From positions 1 through 45,347 of the forward strand of contig CALWHD010000161.1 of the NCBI GenBank assembly GCA_944380235.1: a DNA stretch of 45,347 nt, in the 5' to 3' direction. Each line of letters starts with the position of its first letter. Positions within the stretch are counted from its first letter, which is position 1. Shown here one piece after another: positions 33,282 through 41,886 of the stretch. The notes below the pieces were generated by a model. That model had not been told where the DNA came from. It made no database searches and worked only from the letters and a program-made list of their open reading frames with translations. The translations under genes were made by a program, and so were the position numbers. The DNA comes from an uncultured Blautia sp. (GTDB lineage Bacteria; Bacillota; Clostridia; Lachnospirales; Lachnospiraceae).

Positions 33282-35564
33282 TCAGTGATCGCCCATAATT
33301 CCCATAAGAACTTTTTCCGGAGTGATAGGCATTTCCCTGATTCTTACTCCCACTGCGTTATATACCGCATTTGCAATGGCAGGACACGGGGTATTAATAA
33401 CAATCTCTCCAATGGACTTCGCTCCGAAGGGATGGGACTCTTCATAGCTTGGAGCAAATTCCACCCGTATTTTTCCCACGTCCTGTCTGGTGGGGATTTT
33501 ATACTGCATAAAAGAATTATTTCTCATCTGGCCTTTTGCATTATACTGAATATCCTCGTAGAGAGCCATACCGATTCCCTGTGCCAGTCCTCCCTCGGTC
33601 TGCACTCTCGCCAGATTTGGATTGATGGGAGTGCCGCAGTCCACTACAGCAGCATAGTCTATGATCTCCACAGAACCAGTCTCTTTATCCACTTCCACTT
33701 CTACAGCCGCTGCCATAAACGGCGGCGGAGAAATCTTGGAGGAAGCCGTTGCAGATGCCTGCAGGGAGGTATTGTTTCCGCAGGTTCCCTTTACAGCAAT
33801 AGCTTCCAGAGAAACTTTTTTCTCCCCGTCCAGCTGATAAACTTCTCTTCCGTCGAACTCTACTTCTTCCGGGGAAAGTTCCAGCATGGACGCCCCAAGC
33901 TCTTTGATCTTCTCCCGCAGATCTTGGCAGGCCCTTGCTACTGCCATACCGGTAACGTAAGTGGTTGCAGAGGCATAAGAACCGGAGTCGTAGGGAGACA
34001 CATCGGTATCCACGCCCCAGGCAATAATGTTGTCAAAGTCTGTCTCCAGAACATCTGCTGCCATCTGAGACAGAATCGTATCGCATCCGGTTCCCATATC
34101 CGTTGCACCAAGACTGAGGGTATAGGAAGCGTCCTCCCCCAGCTTGACGGATGCACCGCCAACGTCTACGCCTGCAATGGCAGATCCCTGCATAGCCAGA
34201 GCTGCTCCCACACCTCTGACTTTACCGTTTCCAAGATCACGGGCAGGATACTTTTCATCCCATCCGATCATCTCCTTTGCTCTCTCCAGACATTGATCCA
34301 GGGTGCAGCTTGTCACCCATGTACTGCCGTCATATCCAATAAACTTCCCGCCTTCTTTTGTCAGATTCATCTCCCTGAATTTCACAGGGTCCATATGCAT
34401 CAGTTCCGCCAGCTCATCAATAGCAGATTCCACTGCAAAGATGCCCTGGGTCGCCCCGTATCCTCTGTAAGCTCCTGCGGACATCCGGTTGGTATAGACT
34501 ACATCATAAGAAAAACGGTAAGCTTCATAGTCCCGGTACAGTCCCAGAGGTTTGTGGCCTGACAATCCTACCGTAGTGGGGCCATGCTCTCCGAATGCTC
34601 CTGTATTGGACAGCGTATAGATATCAATGGCCTTTAAATGGCCTTCCTCATCAGCTCCAAGACGTACTGTTACTTCCATTTCATGGCGCGGGGAAGAACA
34701 GATCTGAGATTCATATCTTGAAAATACCATCTTCGCCGGTCTTTTGGTCTTTAAAGTTACGATAGCCGGATAGACTTCTGCTACTGACGTCTGCTTTGCA
34801 CCGAATCCGCCGCCGATCCTGGGCTTTATGACACGGACATTGGATGCTCCGATCCCCAGGGCGCGTCCCAGGATTCTTCTTACATGGAAAGGCACCTGGG
34901 TGGATGCCACTACATTCAGCCTTCCGAAATGATCCAGATAGGTATAGGCGCGGAAAGTCTCCATCATAGCCTGCTGGTTGGCTTTGGTATGATAAGTCCG
35001 TTCCACTGTATACCGGCACTCTTTTAAAACCTGATCCACATCTCCTTTGCTTTCGCTCCTGGAAGCGCAGAGATTTCTTTTATTATCACCGCCAACGGGA
35101 ACCTGCGCCAGCCAGTTATCCTCCGGGTGGATCACCACAGTATTATCTTTCGCCTGATGAAAATCCAGAACAGCTTCCAGCACCTGATATTTCACCTTGA
35201 TGATCTTCAGAGCCTTATCTACTGCCTTCTCTGTCTCTCCCGCCACAATAGCGACTGCATCTCCCACAAAACGCAGCCTCCTGTCCAGAATCAGCCGGTC
35301 ATAAGGGCTCAGCTCCGGATAAGTCTGTCCTGCAAAAGTAAAACGTTCCTGAGGCACATCTTTATAGGTAAGAACACAGACGATGCCCGGCACTTTCATG
35401 GCTGCATCTGTATTGATCTCCTCAATAAGAGCGTGGGCGTGAGGGCTTCTTAAAACTTTAACGATCAGACAGTCTTTGGGAGCCAGGTCATCTGTATACA
35501 CCGGCTGTCCTGTCACCAGCGCTTTGGCGTCTTTTTTCTGCATGGGCTGATTTACATATTTCAT
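33282..35564 (-). CDS. Molybdenum hydroxylase large subunit (xanthine dehydrogenase family)
   Basis: A 760-residue molybdopterin-binding catalytic subunit of the xanthine dehydrogenase/aldehyde oxidase family. Motifs include TGQPVYTDDL near the start, RIGGGFGAKQ near residue 250, the active-site AYRGYGATQG, the cofactor-binding GTGCDTILSQ and a C-terminal GAKSIGEI with the likely catalytic glutamate. Its start overlaps the 2Fe-2S gene by four bases (ATGA). With the FAD and 2Fe-2S subunits it would hydroxylate a purine or other N-heterocycle; the substrate is not determined. No maturation genes (XdhC-chaperone, MocA or selenium-labile-factor genes) are visible in the window. Confidence 0.93.
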   Translation of the reverse strand: MKYVNQPMQKKDAKALVTGQPVYTDDLAPKDCLIVKVLRSPHAHALIEEINTDAAMKVPGIVCVLTYKDVPQERFTFAGQTYPELSPYDRLILDRRLRFVGDAVAIVAGETEKAVDKALKIIKVKYQVLEAVLDFHQAKDNTVVIHPEDNWLAQVPVGGDNKRNLCASRSESKGDVDQVLKECRYTVERTYHTKANQQAMMETFRAYTYLDHFGRLNVVASTQVPFHVRRILGRALGIGASNVRVIKPRIGGGFGAKQTSVAEVYPAIVTLKTKRPAKMVFSRYESQICSSPRHEMEVTVRLGADEEGHLKAIDIYTLSNTGAFGEHGPTTVGLSGHKPLGLYRDYEAYRFSYDVVYTNRMSAGAYRGYGATQGIFAVESAIDELAELMHMDPVKFREMNLTKEGGKFIGYDGSTWVTSCTLDQCLERAKEMIGWDEKYPARDLGNGKVRGVGAALAMQGSAIAGVDVGGASVKLGEDASYTLSLGATDMGTGCDTILSQMAADVLETDFDNIIAWGVDTDVSPYDSGSYASATTYVTGMAVARACQDLREKIKELGASMLELSPEEVEFDGREVYQLDGEKKVSLEAIAVKGTCGNNTSLQASATASSKISPPPFMAAAVEVEVDKETGSVEIIDYAAVVDCGTPINPNLARVQTEGGLAQGIGMALYEDIQYNAKGQMRNNSFMQYKIPTRQDVGKIRVEFAPSYEESHPFGAKSIGEIVINTPCPAIANAVYNAVGVRIREMPITPEKVLMGIMGDH

Positions 35565-36040
35565 TGTCCCTTCGCCTCCTCTTTTTCTGCCTTTTTATAT
35601 TCCAGGAATTTCAGGATACTTCTTGTCTGTCCCATAAATCCCGAACATCTGCAGAGATTTCCTGCAAGATATTCATTGATCTCCTCTTCTGTTGGGTCAG
35701 ACAGCTCTTTTAACATGGCGAACACGTTCATGATAAATCCCGGATTGCAGAAACCGCACTGTTCCGCTCCCTCATTTGCCAGGAACTCTCCGAACTCCTC
35801 CGCTTCCTTCTGCATTCCTTCCAGTGTCACTATTTTCTTTCCGTCTGCCCTTGCTGCCAGCATACTGCAGGAAAGTACTGGTCTGTCTTCCATCAGTACT
35901 GTACACAGTCCGCTGTTTGCTGTCTCGCATCCTCGCTTTACGCTGCAGCATCCATGCTCCCTTAAAAAGTCAAGAAGCAGGGTATCCGGTTCTGTCTCCG
36001 CCTGGATTTTCTTTCCGTTCAGCCAGAATTTAATTTCCAC
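35561..36040 (-). CDS. 2Fe-2S subunit of molybdenum hydroxylase with Cys-to-Ser at a cluster ligand
   Basis: A 159-residue electron-transfer subunit. The N-terminal plant-type ferredoxin domain should bind [2Fe-2S] through four Cys; here Cys38, Cys46 and Cys58 are present, but the second position is Ser43 (codon AGC, 35914-35912) in KRGCETANSGLCTV. The C-terminal helical domain has all four cysteines (CGFC at 95-98 and CRC at 130-132). The start is taken as the GTG at 36040, because AGGAGGT lies seven bases before it; an earlier GTG at 36049 overlaps that ribosome site. It overlaps the end of the FAD-subunit gene by 11 bases. Confidence 0.9.
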   Translation of the reverse strand: MEIKFWLNGKKIQAETEPDTLLLDFLREHGCCSVKRGCETANSGLCTVLMEDRPVLSCSMLAARADGKKIVTLEGMQKEAEEFGEFLANEGAEQCGFCNPGFIMNVFAMLKELSDPTEEEINEYLAGNLCRCSGFMGQTRSILKFLEYKKAEKEEAKGQ

Positions 36041-36851
36041 TGTCCACACCTCCTGCCTGCTTTAATGCCCTCTTTACCAAAACTTTTACCAGATGCGTCC
36101 TATACTGTGCCGAAGCCCTCATATTGCTTCCTGTCACCACGGTCTGTGCAGCATACTCTCCGAAAGCCTCTGCCGCCGCTGCTTTCTGCTGGTCATCCAT
36201 CTGGGAAAATCCCCTGAGGATGCCCTTTTCATCTTTTACCAGAACAGCCTTTGCGGGGCGTGCCCCAACTGCCACACGAACTTTTCCCTGTGCCTCAATG
36301 CCCACAGCGCAGGTAAGCACCGGAAAATCCGTTTTCGAATTTCTCTGGCTTATATATGCTGTCTTTACTGGTACCTTCTTTATGATGATTCTCACCAGAA
36401 TATCTCTGCCGCGTTTCTGCCGGGCAAACTCCTCCATAGGAAGGATTCCGCCTTTATACAGTTCTACATAGGAATCCATGGCAAGAAACATGGTCAGCAC
36501 ATCGGAAAAACCAAATCTTCCGAAAATGCTTCCCCCTACTGTGGCACAGTTGCGGAACTGTACTCCTACAATGTGTTTGAGACTCTCTTTCACTGCTCCG
36601 CCGGTCCATGCATGAATCCGCGCATCTGTCTCCAGGTCTCTTAAAGAGGTCATTGCCCCGATCCTGAATTCTTCTTCTGTCTCCTCAATGGTGTCAAGAT
36701 GAAGACCGGACAGGTCAATGGCAGTGCCCACGTTCCGGTTTCCCATCTTCAGCCATACCATACCCCCCAGTACGCATGAGGTTCTTTTCTGGTTTAACTG
36801 GTATGCTTCTTCCAGATCTTTTACCTTTACATACTCTTTGATTTTTAACAT
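36030..36851 (-). CDS. FAD-binding subunit of molybdenum hydroxylase
   Basis: A 273-residue subunit with the CO dehydrogenase/xanthine dehydrogenase FAD domain: LGGMVWLKMGNR near 28, IGAMTSLRDLE near 64, and CATVGGSIFGRFGFSDVLT near 102-120, then the C-terminal CO_deh_flav_C-like domain. It passes electrons from the 2Fe-2S subunit to NAD+ or another acceptor. It is the first gene of the three-gene operon, with GAGAGGGATACAG before its ATG and a terminator-like hairpin in its leader. Confidence 0.92.
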   Translation of the reverse strand: MLKIKEYVKVKDLEEAYQLNQKRTSCVLGGMVWLKMGNRNVGTAIDLSGLHLDTIEETEEEFRIGAMTSLRDLETDARIHAWTGGAVKESLKHIVGVQFRNCATVGGSIFGRFGFSDVLTMFLAMDSYVELYKGGILPMEEFARQKRGRDILVRIIIKKVPVKTAYISQRNSKTDFPVLTCAVGIEAQGKVRVAVGARPAKAVLVKDEKGILRGFSQMDDQQKAAAAEAFGEYAAQTVVTGSNMRASAQYRTHLVKVLVKRALKQAGGVDSGN

Positions 36852-36872
36852 CTGTATCCCTCTCTGTCAGAG

Positions 36873-36897
36873 AAAAAGCACTGCCTGATGCAGTGCT
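36873..36897 (-). terminator. Terminator-like hairpin in the leader of the molybdenum hydroxylase operon
   Basis: Eight-bp arms AGCACTGC and GCAGTGCT with a five-base loop are followed on the minus strand by TTTTTC. It lies between the operon's promoter (36925-36954) and its first ATG (36851), and the upstream gene is divergent, so it cannot be an ordinary end-of-gene terminator. It is a candidate attenuator. Confidence 0.65.
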
Positions 36898-36924
36898 CTC
36901 CCAAGTTGTTATCTGTACAAATTT

Positions 36925-36954
36925 AGTATAACATAGGGTTTTTGGCAGAAGCAA
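36925..36954 (-). promoter_or_regulatory. Promoter of the molybdenum hydroxylase operon
   Basis: On the minus strand TTGCTT (36954-36949) and TATACT (36930-36925) are 18 bp apart, and the -10 is extended by TGT. The transcript would have a leader of about 70 bases containing the hairpin at 36873-36897. Confidence 0.65.
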
Positions 36955-36996
36955 GTATTTTCTCTTTCCTTTTTTGTAAATCCGTATTAAAATGAA

Positions 36997-37073
36997 TTGG
37001 AAACAGGATTTGCCTATTTCCAAATATTCATGAAAATGGGATCCAGCTCTCACTGTTTTCCTATTTTCATGGA
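36997..37073. promoter_or_regulatory. Pair of inverted repeats upstream of the MATE exporter gene
   Basis: IR1 has arms TTGGAAACAGG and CCTATTTCCAA (36997-37023, one mismatch). IR2 has arms TTCATGAAAATGGGA and TCCTATTTTCATGGA (37027-37041 and 37059-37073, two mismatches). All four half-sites fit TGRAAAYRGG. The pair lies between the divergent hydroxylase promoter and the MATE start, and may be an operator array for an efflux regulator or an RNA structure. Confidence 0.6.
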
Positions 37074-37111
37074 TCAAAAGCAACTATTTTACAGGAGATT
37101 AAAACAGAAAT

Positions 37112-38479
37112 ATGACACAGAAGACAGATTTAGGAAAAGACAGAATTCCCGTTTTGGTACTGAAGCTTGCAGTTCCTTCCATGATCGCCCAGTTTGTCAC
37201 TGTGCTCTACAGCATCGTTGACCGCATGTTTGTGGGCAATATTCCGGAAGTGGGAGACACAGCGCTGGCGGGCGTAGGCGTCTGCGGACCTATTGTCACA
37301 CTGCTGACCTCTTTCGGCACTCTGATCGGGATCGGAGGTTCTATTCTTATGGCAATGCGCATGGGAGCGGGAAGGAAAAAGCAGGCCGAATCCATCCTTG
37401 CCCACAGCTTCGCCCTCCTGGTGGCATTTTCCGCAGCGCTGACCGTGATCTTTCTGCTGACCAAACGTCATCTTCTTGCCTGGTTCGGCGCAAGCCACGC
37501 CACGCTTCCCTATGCGGATACTTATCTGACTATCTATACTGCCGGCACATTCTTCGCATTGATGGCAGTGGGGCTGAATTACTTCATCACCTGCCAGGGA
37601 TTTCCGGCGGTCGGCATGTGCACAGTACTGATCGGCGCCCTCACGAATATTGTCCTGGATCCCATTTTCATCTTCGGCTTTCGCATGAATGTGGCCGGAG
37701 CCGCAGTTGCCACTGTCATAGCTCAGTTTGCTTCCTGCTGCTTTGCCTTTCTTTTTCTTATAGGAAAGAAAGTGCCTGTCCGCATCACCCTTTTAAAAAG
37801 GCGGTCCTTTTCCTCCATGATCGTAAAAAGGATCCTGACTCTGGGGATTTCCCCCTTTCTGATCCTGGCAACAGACAGCGTCATTCTGATCGTACTAAAC
37901 GCAACTCTTCAGAAATACGGCGGTGCCAAGGAGGGGGACCTGCTGATCACCTGCGCTACCATTGTGCAGAGTTATATGATGCTCATCACCGGTCCCATGC
38001 TGGGGATTTCCAGCGGAACCCAGGCAGTACTAAGCTATAATTACGGAGCAAAAGCCATACACAGAGTAAAACAGGCGGAAAAATATATCCTTCTTCTCTG
38101 TCTCTGCTTTACCACTGTAATGTTTGCAGTATCCAGAATCGTGCCCCAGGTGTTTATTTCTATTTTTACTTCCGAGCCGGAACCGACCGATTTGTGTGTA
38201 TGGGGAATCCATGTATTTACCCTGATGATCATTCCCTTAAGTTTTCAGTACGTCTTTGTAGATGGATTTACAGCTCTGGGAAGAAGCCGGACAGCTCTTT
38301 TTCTGTCCATGTTCCGAAAAGGCGATTATATGCTTTTCACTCTGCTGCTCCCGGTTTTCTTTGGAGCAAGAAGCGCATTTTACGCCCAGCCCATTGCAGA
38401 CGGGATAAGCGCGGTAATGTCCTCTGCCGCCTTTCTTCTGGTTTTTAAAAAACATCTTGAACAGAGAGCAAAAGAATAA
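37112..38479 (+). CDS. MATE-family multidrug/metabolite exporter (MepA type)
   Basis: A 455-residue inner-membrane exporter of the MATE family with about 12 helices in two homologous halves. The N-terminal half contains KLAVPSMIAQFVTVLYSIVDRMFVGN and LAGVGVCGPI; the second half contains ISPFLILATDSVILIVLN and GTQAVLSYNYGA. Family members expel drugs, dyes or metabolites using Na+ or H+ gradients. The likely ribosome site AGGAG lies 14 bases before the ATG, longer than usual. No regulator gene is beside it, but the upstream region has two inverted repeats. The lipoprotein gene follows by 60 bases on the same strand. Confidence 0.92.
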   Translation: MTQKTDLGKDRIPVLVLKLAVPSMIAQFVTVLYSIVDRMFVGNIPEVGDTALAGVGVCGPIVTLLTSFGTLIGIGGSILMAMRMGAGRKKQAESILAHSFALLVAFSAALTVIFLLTKRHLLAWFGASHATLPYADTYLTIYTAGTFFALMAVGLNYFITCQGFPAVGMCTVLIGALTNIVLDPIFIFGFRMNVAGAAVATVIAQFASCCFAFLFLIGKKVPVRITLLKRRSFSSMIVKRILTLGISPFLILATDSVILIVLNATLQKYGGAKEGDLLITCATIVQSYMMLITGPMLGISSGTQAVLSYNYGAKAIHRVKQAEKYILLLCLCFTTVMFAVSRIVPQVFISIFTSEPEPTDLCVWGIHVFTLMIIPLSFQYVFVDGFTALGRSRTALFLSMFRKGDYMLFTLLLPVFFGARSAFYAQPIADGISAVMSSAAFLLVFKKHLEQRAKE

Positions 38480-38539
38480 ATATCGCTCAAAAGATACAGG
38501 GCAAAATTTGCCTGAAGCATACCTGCAGGAGGAATTCAT

Positions 38540-39178
38540 ATGAAAAAATTTTTACTGTTACTGCTTGTTTCCTGTCTCTTCCTTTTCACTGCCGCCTGCG
38601 GCGAAACGGAAGACCGGGAGGCAGAGGAGGCAGAGCTGGATGCTGTGTCTTCTACCATGAACGGAACCATGACCAAATATACTGGTTCTGAAATTTCCAT
38701 AGAAACAGAAGAGGGAACCTCTTATACCTTTAGCTGCGAAAAAGCTCAGATCCAGTGCAAAAACGGTCTGACACCGGGCAACAGCGTACAGCTGGTGTAT
38801 GTAGGCGGCATCAACGGAACCGACACCAGCAATGTGCGTATACGCAAGATCATCACCTCCGATGACAATACCGGAGTGTGGGAGATCGCCAACGCAGCCG
38901 CAGATGGAATCATTACCCAGCCGGAGGAGGAAGACACTGCTTCTGAGCCGGGCTATGATGCACCGGCAAGCGGAACACCTGTGGAGGAGACCCATGAGAC
39001 AGCATGGATTTCCGGCTATGTCAATGTACGTGCCGATGCCCAGAACGGTGCAGAAGTCCTGGGAACCCTCTCTCCGGGAGAGGAAATCACAGTCACAGGA
39101 ATCTGTGAAAACGGATGGATCCGTATCCCCTATGAAGGACAGACTGCTTATATCTGGCAGGATTTTGTATCCTGGTAA
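38540..39178 (+). CDS. Lipoprotein with C-terminal bacterial SH3 domain
   Basis: A 212-residue lipoprotein. The signal peptide MKKFLLLLLVSCLFLFTAAC has a lipobox with lipidated Cys20. A small beta-rich region (about 40-110, SSTMNGTMTKYTGSEISIETEEG) and an acidic linker are followed by an SH3-like domain (about 152-212, GYVNVRADAQNGAEVLGTLSPGEEITVTG...GWIRI). Such SH3 domains often bind peptidoglycan; function is otherwise unknown. It has AGGAGGAATTCAT before the ATG, may share a transcript with the MATE gene, and ends 0 bases from a strong terminator. Confidence 0.88.
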   Translation: MKKFLLLLLVSCLFLFTAACGETEDREAEEAELDAVSSTMNGTMTKYTGSEISIETEEGTSYTFSCEKAQIQCKNGLTPGNSVQLVYVGGINGTDTSNVRIRKIITSDDNTGVWEIANAAADGIITQPEEEDTASEPGYDAPASGTPVEETHETAWISGYVNVRADAQNGAEVLGTLSPGEEITVTGICENGWIRIPYEGQTAYIWQDFVSW

Positions 39179-39226
39179 ACAGAAGCAGACATTCCCTGCC
39201 GGGAATGTCTGCTTCTGTTTCTTTTT
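39178..39226. terminator. Bidirectional terminator between the lipoprotein gene and asnA
   Basis: Perfect 19-bp arms (39178-39196 and 39201-39219) with the four-base loop TGCC are followed on the plus strand by TCTTTTT and on the minus strand by TTTACC. The convergent asnA stop lies five bases from the stem, so one hairpin serves both genes. Confidence 0.92.
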
Positions 39227-40232
39227 ATAACAATTCAATTCCTGCTTCTTCACAGGTTTTTAATGTCTCTTCATCCCAGATAGATGCCTGGACTTCACCG
39301 ATATGCGCTTTCTTCAAAAGAAGCATACAGATTCTGGACTGCCCGATGCCGCCTCCGATGGTAAGGGGCAGCTTATTCTCAAGAAGCATTTTATGGAATG
39401 TCAGATCTCTTCTGTCATCGCATCCTGCTTTTGTAAGCTGTTCGTCCAGGGACTGAGGGCTTACGCGGATACCCATGGATGATATCTCCAGCGCACACTG
39501 CAGGGGCTCATGCCAGAACAGCAGATCTCCGTTTAACTTCCAGTCATCATAGTCCGGAGCACGTCCGTCGTGCCTTTCTCCTGATTTCAGCACATCTCCG
39601 ATCTGCATGATAAACACGGTTTTATGTTCTTTTGTATAGGCATTTTCTCTTTCTTTTGGAGTCATGCCGGGATACATGTCTTCCAGTTCCTGTGATGTGA
39701 TAAATGAAACTTCACGGCAAAGCTCAGTATCCAGGTTTTCATACTCATATTTCACTTCATCCAAAGCATTGCAGATTGCGCTGACAATACGATTGACTGT
39801 ATTTTTCAGATACTCCAGATTTCTGTCCTCTGCAGTAATGATCTTCTCCCAGTCCCACTGATCCACATATACAGAATGAAGATTATCCAGTTCTTCGTCC
39901 CTTCGGATGGCATTCATATCCGTCAGAAGTCCTTTTCCCACATGAAAATCGTAGCGGTACAGTGCCATACGCTTCCATTTTGCCAGGGAATGAACTACCT
40001 GAGCGCTGGTGTGCGCATCCGGGATATCGAATGTCACAGGACGTTCCACTCCATTTAAATCATCGTTCAGTCCTGAAAGGGGATCTACAAAAAGCGGAGC
40101 TGTCACTCTCTTTAATTTTAATGCCATACACAGCTTCTTCTGCATCAGATTCTTAATAAAACCGATTGCCTCCTGGGTTTCATAGCTGGATAAACAGGAT
40201 TTATAGTTTTCCGGTACTTTCACTTTGCCCAT
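39225..40232 (-). CDS. asnA: Aspartate-ammonia ligase (asparagine synthetase A)
   Basis: A 335-residue cytoplasmic enzyme that makes asparagine from aspartate, ammonia and ATP through aspartyl-AMP. It has the class II aminoacyl-tRNA-synthetase-like fold, with recognisable VTAPLFVDPLSGLNDDLNGVERPV, SLAKWKRMAL, and the C-terminal TIGGGIGQSRICMLLL motif. Length is usual. It has ATGGAGGAGACAGC before the ATG and its own promoter. Confidence 0.96.
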   Translation of the reverse strand: MGKVKVPENYKSCLSSYETQEAIGFIKNLMQKKLCMALKLKRVTAPLFVDPLSGLNDDLNGVERPVTFDIPDAHTSAQVVHSLAKWKRMALYRYDFHVGKGLLTDMNAIRRDEELDNLHSVYVDQWDWEKIITAEDRNLEYLKNTVNRIVSAICNALDEVKYEYENLDTELCREVSFITSQELEDMYPGMTPKERENAYTKEHKTVFIMQIGDVLKSGERHDGRAPDYDDWKLNGDLLFWHEPLQCALEISSMGIRVSPQSLDEQLTKAGCDDRRDLTFHKMLLENKLPLTIGGGIGQSRICMLLLKKAHIGEVQASIWDEETLKTCEEAGIELL

Positions 40233-40268
40233 GCTGTCTCCTCCATTCTTCCAAAAAATCTATTCATC

Positions 40269-40297
40269 ATTATATTACAAAGTTTTAGAAATGTAAA
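40269..40297 (-). promoter_or_regulatory. asnA promoter
   Basis: On the minus strand TTTACA (40297-40292) and a perfect TATAAT (40274-40269) are 17 bp apart, about 37 bases before the asnA ATG. The leader is short and has no T-box. Confidence 0.8.
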
Positions 40298-40301
40298 GTT
40301 G

Positions 40302-40348
40302 TAAAAACAGAAAGCACTGCCGGCTCTCCTGTCAGCCTGCAATGCCTT
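40302..40348 (-). terminator. Terminator after glyA
   Basis: Arms AAGGCATTGC and GCAGTGCTTT (two G-U pairs) extend into GGCT/AGCC across one mismatch, and are followed on the minus strand by CTGTTTTTAC. It lies about 50 bases after the glyA stop and before the asnA promoter. Confidence 0.7.
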
Positions 40349-40396
40349 CCTGATTATACTTTCTCTTCCATTTCTTCCTTAATTATAAAACACTGC

Positions 40397-41635
40397 TCAG
40401 GCATTCAGCGGATACTTATCCGTCAGTGCTTTAACAATCTGCCTTGCCTGCTCTTTCTTATCCCTGTCCTTCACCATAATGGCAATGGCCTGGGCAATCT
40501 GATCCATATCTTCTTCATTCATGCCTCTGGTCGTCACTGCCGCTGTTCCCAGACGGACACCGCTGGTTACAAACGGTGATTCCGGATCATTTGGTATGGC
40601 GTTTTTATTGCAGGTGATATTCACCTCATCCAAAAGATTTTCCATCTCTTTTCCAGTCACTCCGGTTCCCCTTAAATCTACCAGCATCAGATGATTCTCT
40701 GTGGTGCCGGAAACGATTTGAATCCCTCTTTTGATCAGTCCGTCGCACAGTGCCTTTGCATTCTTTACAATATTTTTCTGATATTCTGCATATTCCGGCT
40801 GAAGGGCTTCCTTAAAGCACACCGCCTTTGCCGCAATCACATGCATCAGCGGTCCGCCCTGGATTCCCGGGAACACTGCTTTATTGAAATTAAACTGTTT
40901 TGCGATTTCCGCACTGCTCATGATCATACCGCCTCTGGGACCTCTTAAAGTCTTGTGGGTGGTAGTGGTCGTCACATGCGCATACGGAATAGGACTCGGA
41001 TGAACGCCCGCTGCCACCAGACCTGCGATATGAGCAATATCCACCATCAGGTATGCTCCCACCTCGTCGGCAATCTCCCTGAATTTTTTAAAGTCAATAA
41101 TCCTGCAGTATGCACTTGCCCCTGCTACAATCAGCTTAGGTCTTGCCTCAAGGGCAATCCTTCTCACTTCCTCGTAATCAATCACGCCTTCATCATTTAC
41201 ACCGTAAGGGACAATCTTGAAATAAGCTCCGGAAAAGTTTGCCGGACTACCATGAGAAAGATGTCCGCCGTGTGCGAGATTCATACCCATGACGGTATCT
41301 CCCGGTTTCAGCATGGCAAAGAAAACAGCCATATTTGCCTGAGCGCCGGAATGGGGCTGCACATTCACATATTCGCAGTGAAACAGTTCTTTTGCCCTTT
41401 CAATAGCAAGGCGCTCCACATCGTCTACGCACTCACAGCCTCCGTAATATCTTCTGCCCGGGTATCCTTCCGCATATTTATTGGTTAGAGGACTTCCCAT
41501 TGCCGCCATCACAGCCTTGCTCACCCAGTTTTCTGAGGCGATCAGCTCAATGTGGGAATTCTGACGCTCTACCTCTCTGGTGATACAGTCTGCGATTTCC
41601 GGATCTGCTTTCTTGATTTCCTCAAATGCATACAT
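40397..41635 (-). CDS. glyA: Serine hydroxymethyltransferase
   Basis: A 412-residue cytoplasmic PLP enzyme that converts serine and tetrahydrofolate into glycine and methylene-tetrahydrofolate. The PLP-binding Lys228 lies in [16 protein letters not shown]; other hallmarks are [36 protein letters not shown] and [17 protein letters not shown]. Length is usual. The start has AAAGGTCAGGTAAAAAC upstream. It follows tRNA-Phe on the same strand; the 81-base gap has no clear promoter, so read-through from the tRNA promoter is possible. Confidence 0.97.
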   Translation of the reverse strand: MYAFEEIKKADPEIADCITREVERQNSHIELIASENWVSKAVMAAMGSPLTNKYAEGYPGRRYYGGCECVDDVERLAIERAKELFHCEYVNVQPHSGAQANMAVFFAMLKPGDTVMGMNLAHGGHLSHGSPANFSGAYFKIVPYGVNDEGVIDYEEVRRIALEARPKLIVAGASAYCRIIDFKKFREIADEVGAYLMVDIAHIAGLVAAGVHPSPIPYAHVTTTTTHKTLRGPRGGMIMSSAEIAKQFNFNKAVFPGIQGGPLMHVIAAKAVCFKEALQPEYAEYQKNIVKNAKALCDGLIKRGIQIVSGTTENHLMLVDLRGTGVTGKEMENLLDEVNITCNKNAIPNDPESPFVTSGVRLGTAAVTTRGMNEEDMDQIAQAIAIMVKDRDKKEQARQIVKALTDKYPLNA

Positions 41636-41716
41636 TGTTTTTACCTGACCTTTCTTGATATTCTTTCTGATAAAGATATTTGTTTCTCCTATAAAGACAT
41701 TTTAGTTGCAAAAAAA

Positions 41717-41789
<73 letters not shown>

Positions 41790-41798
41790 GTCTGTCTG

Positions 41799-41856
41799 GT
41801 AAGACTGCTGTCTTACACAACACAGCAATCTTACCATAATTTTTTCTATTTTTCAA
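41799..41856 (-). promoter_or_regulatory. tRNA-Phe promoter and 5' leader hairpin
   Basis: On the minus strand TTGAAA (41856-41851) and TAAGAT (41833-41828) are 17 bp apart. The leader contains the perfect hairpin GTAAGAC-AGCA-GTCTTAC (41799-41816), ending nine bases before the mature tRNA, probably a processing structure. Confidence 0.75.
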
Positions 41857-41886
41857 TACTTTTTTTATTTTTTTGAATGTACAATT

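Noticed and set aside
33267-34562. 431-codon open frame on the plus strand opposite the molybdenum-subunit gene
   Set aside because: It lies wholly antisense to a gene with clear family motifs, has His/Cys/Ser-rich composition typical of a reverse frame, and no ribosome site or family likeness.
33282-36851. In-frame UGA selenocysteine codon in the molybdenum hydroxylase genes
   Set aside because: All three frames are uninterrupted and of normal length with no candidate SECIS hairpin at a TGA; selenium in such enzymes is usually a labile cofactor and cannot be judged from sequence.
36852-36930. Purine or molybdenum-cofactor riboswitch in the hydroxylase leader
   Set aside because: The leader is about 70 bases and shows only one simple hairpin; the multi-helix cores of those riboswitches do not fit.
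40233-40396. T-box leader before asnA
   Set aside because: The gap is only 164 bases, a promoter lies about 37 bases before the start, and no T-box core sequence is present.
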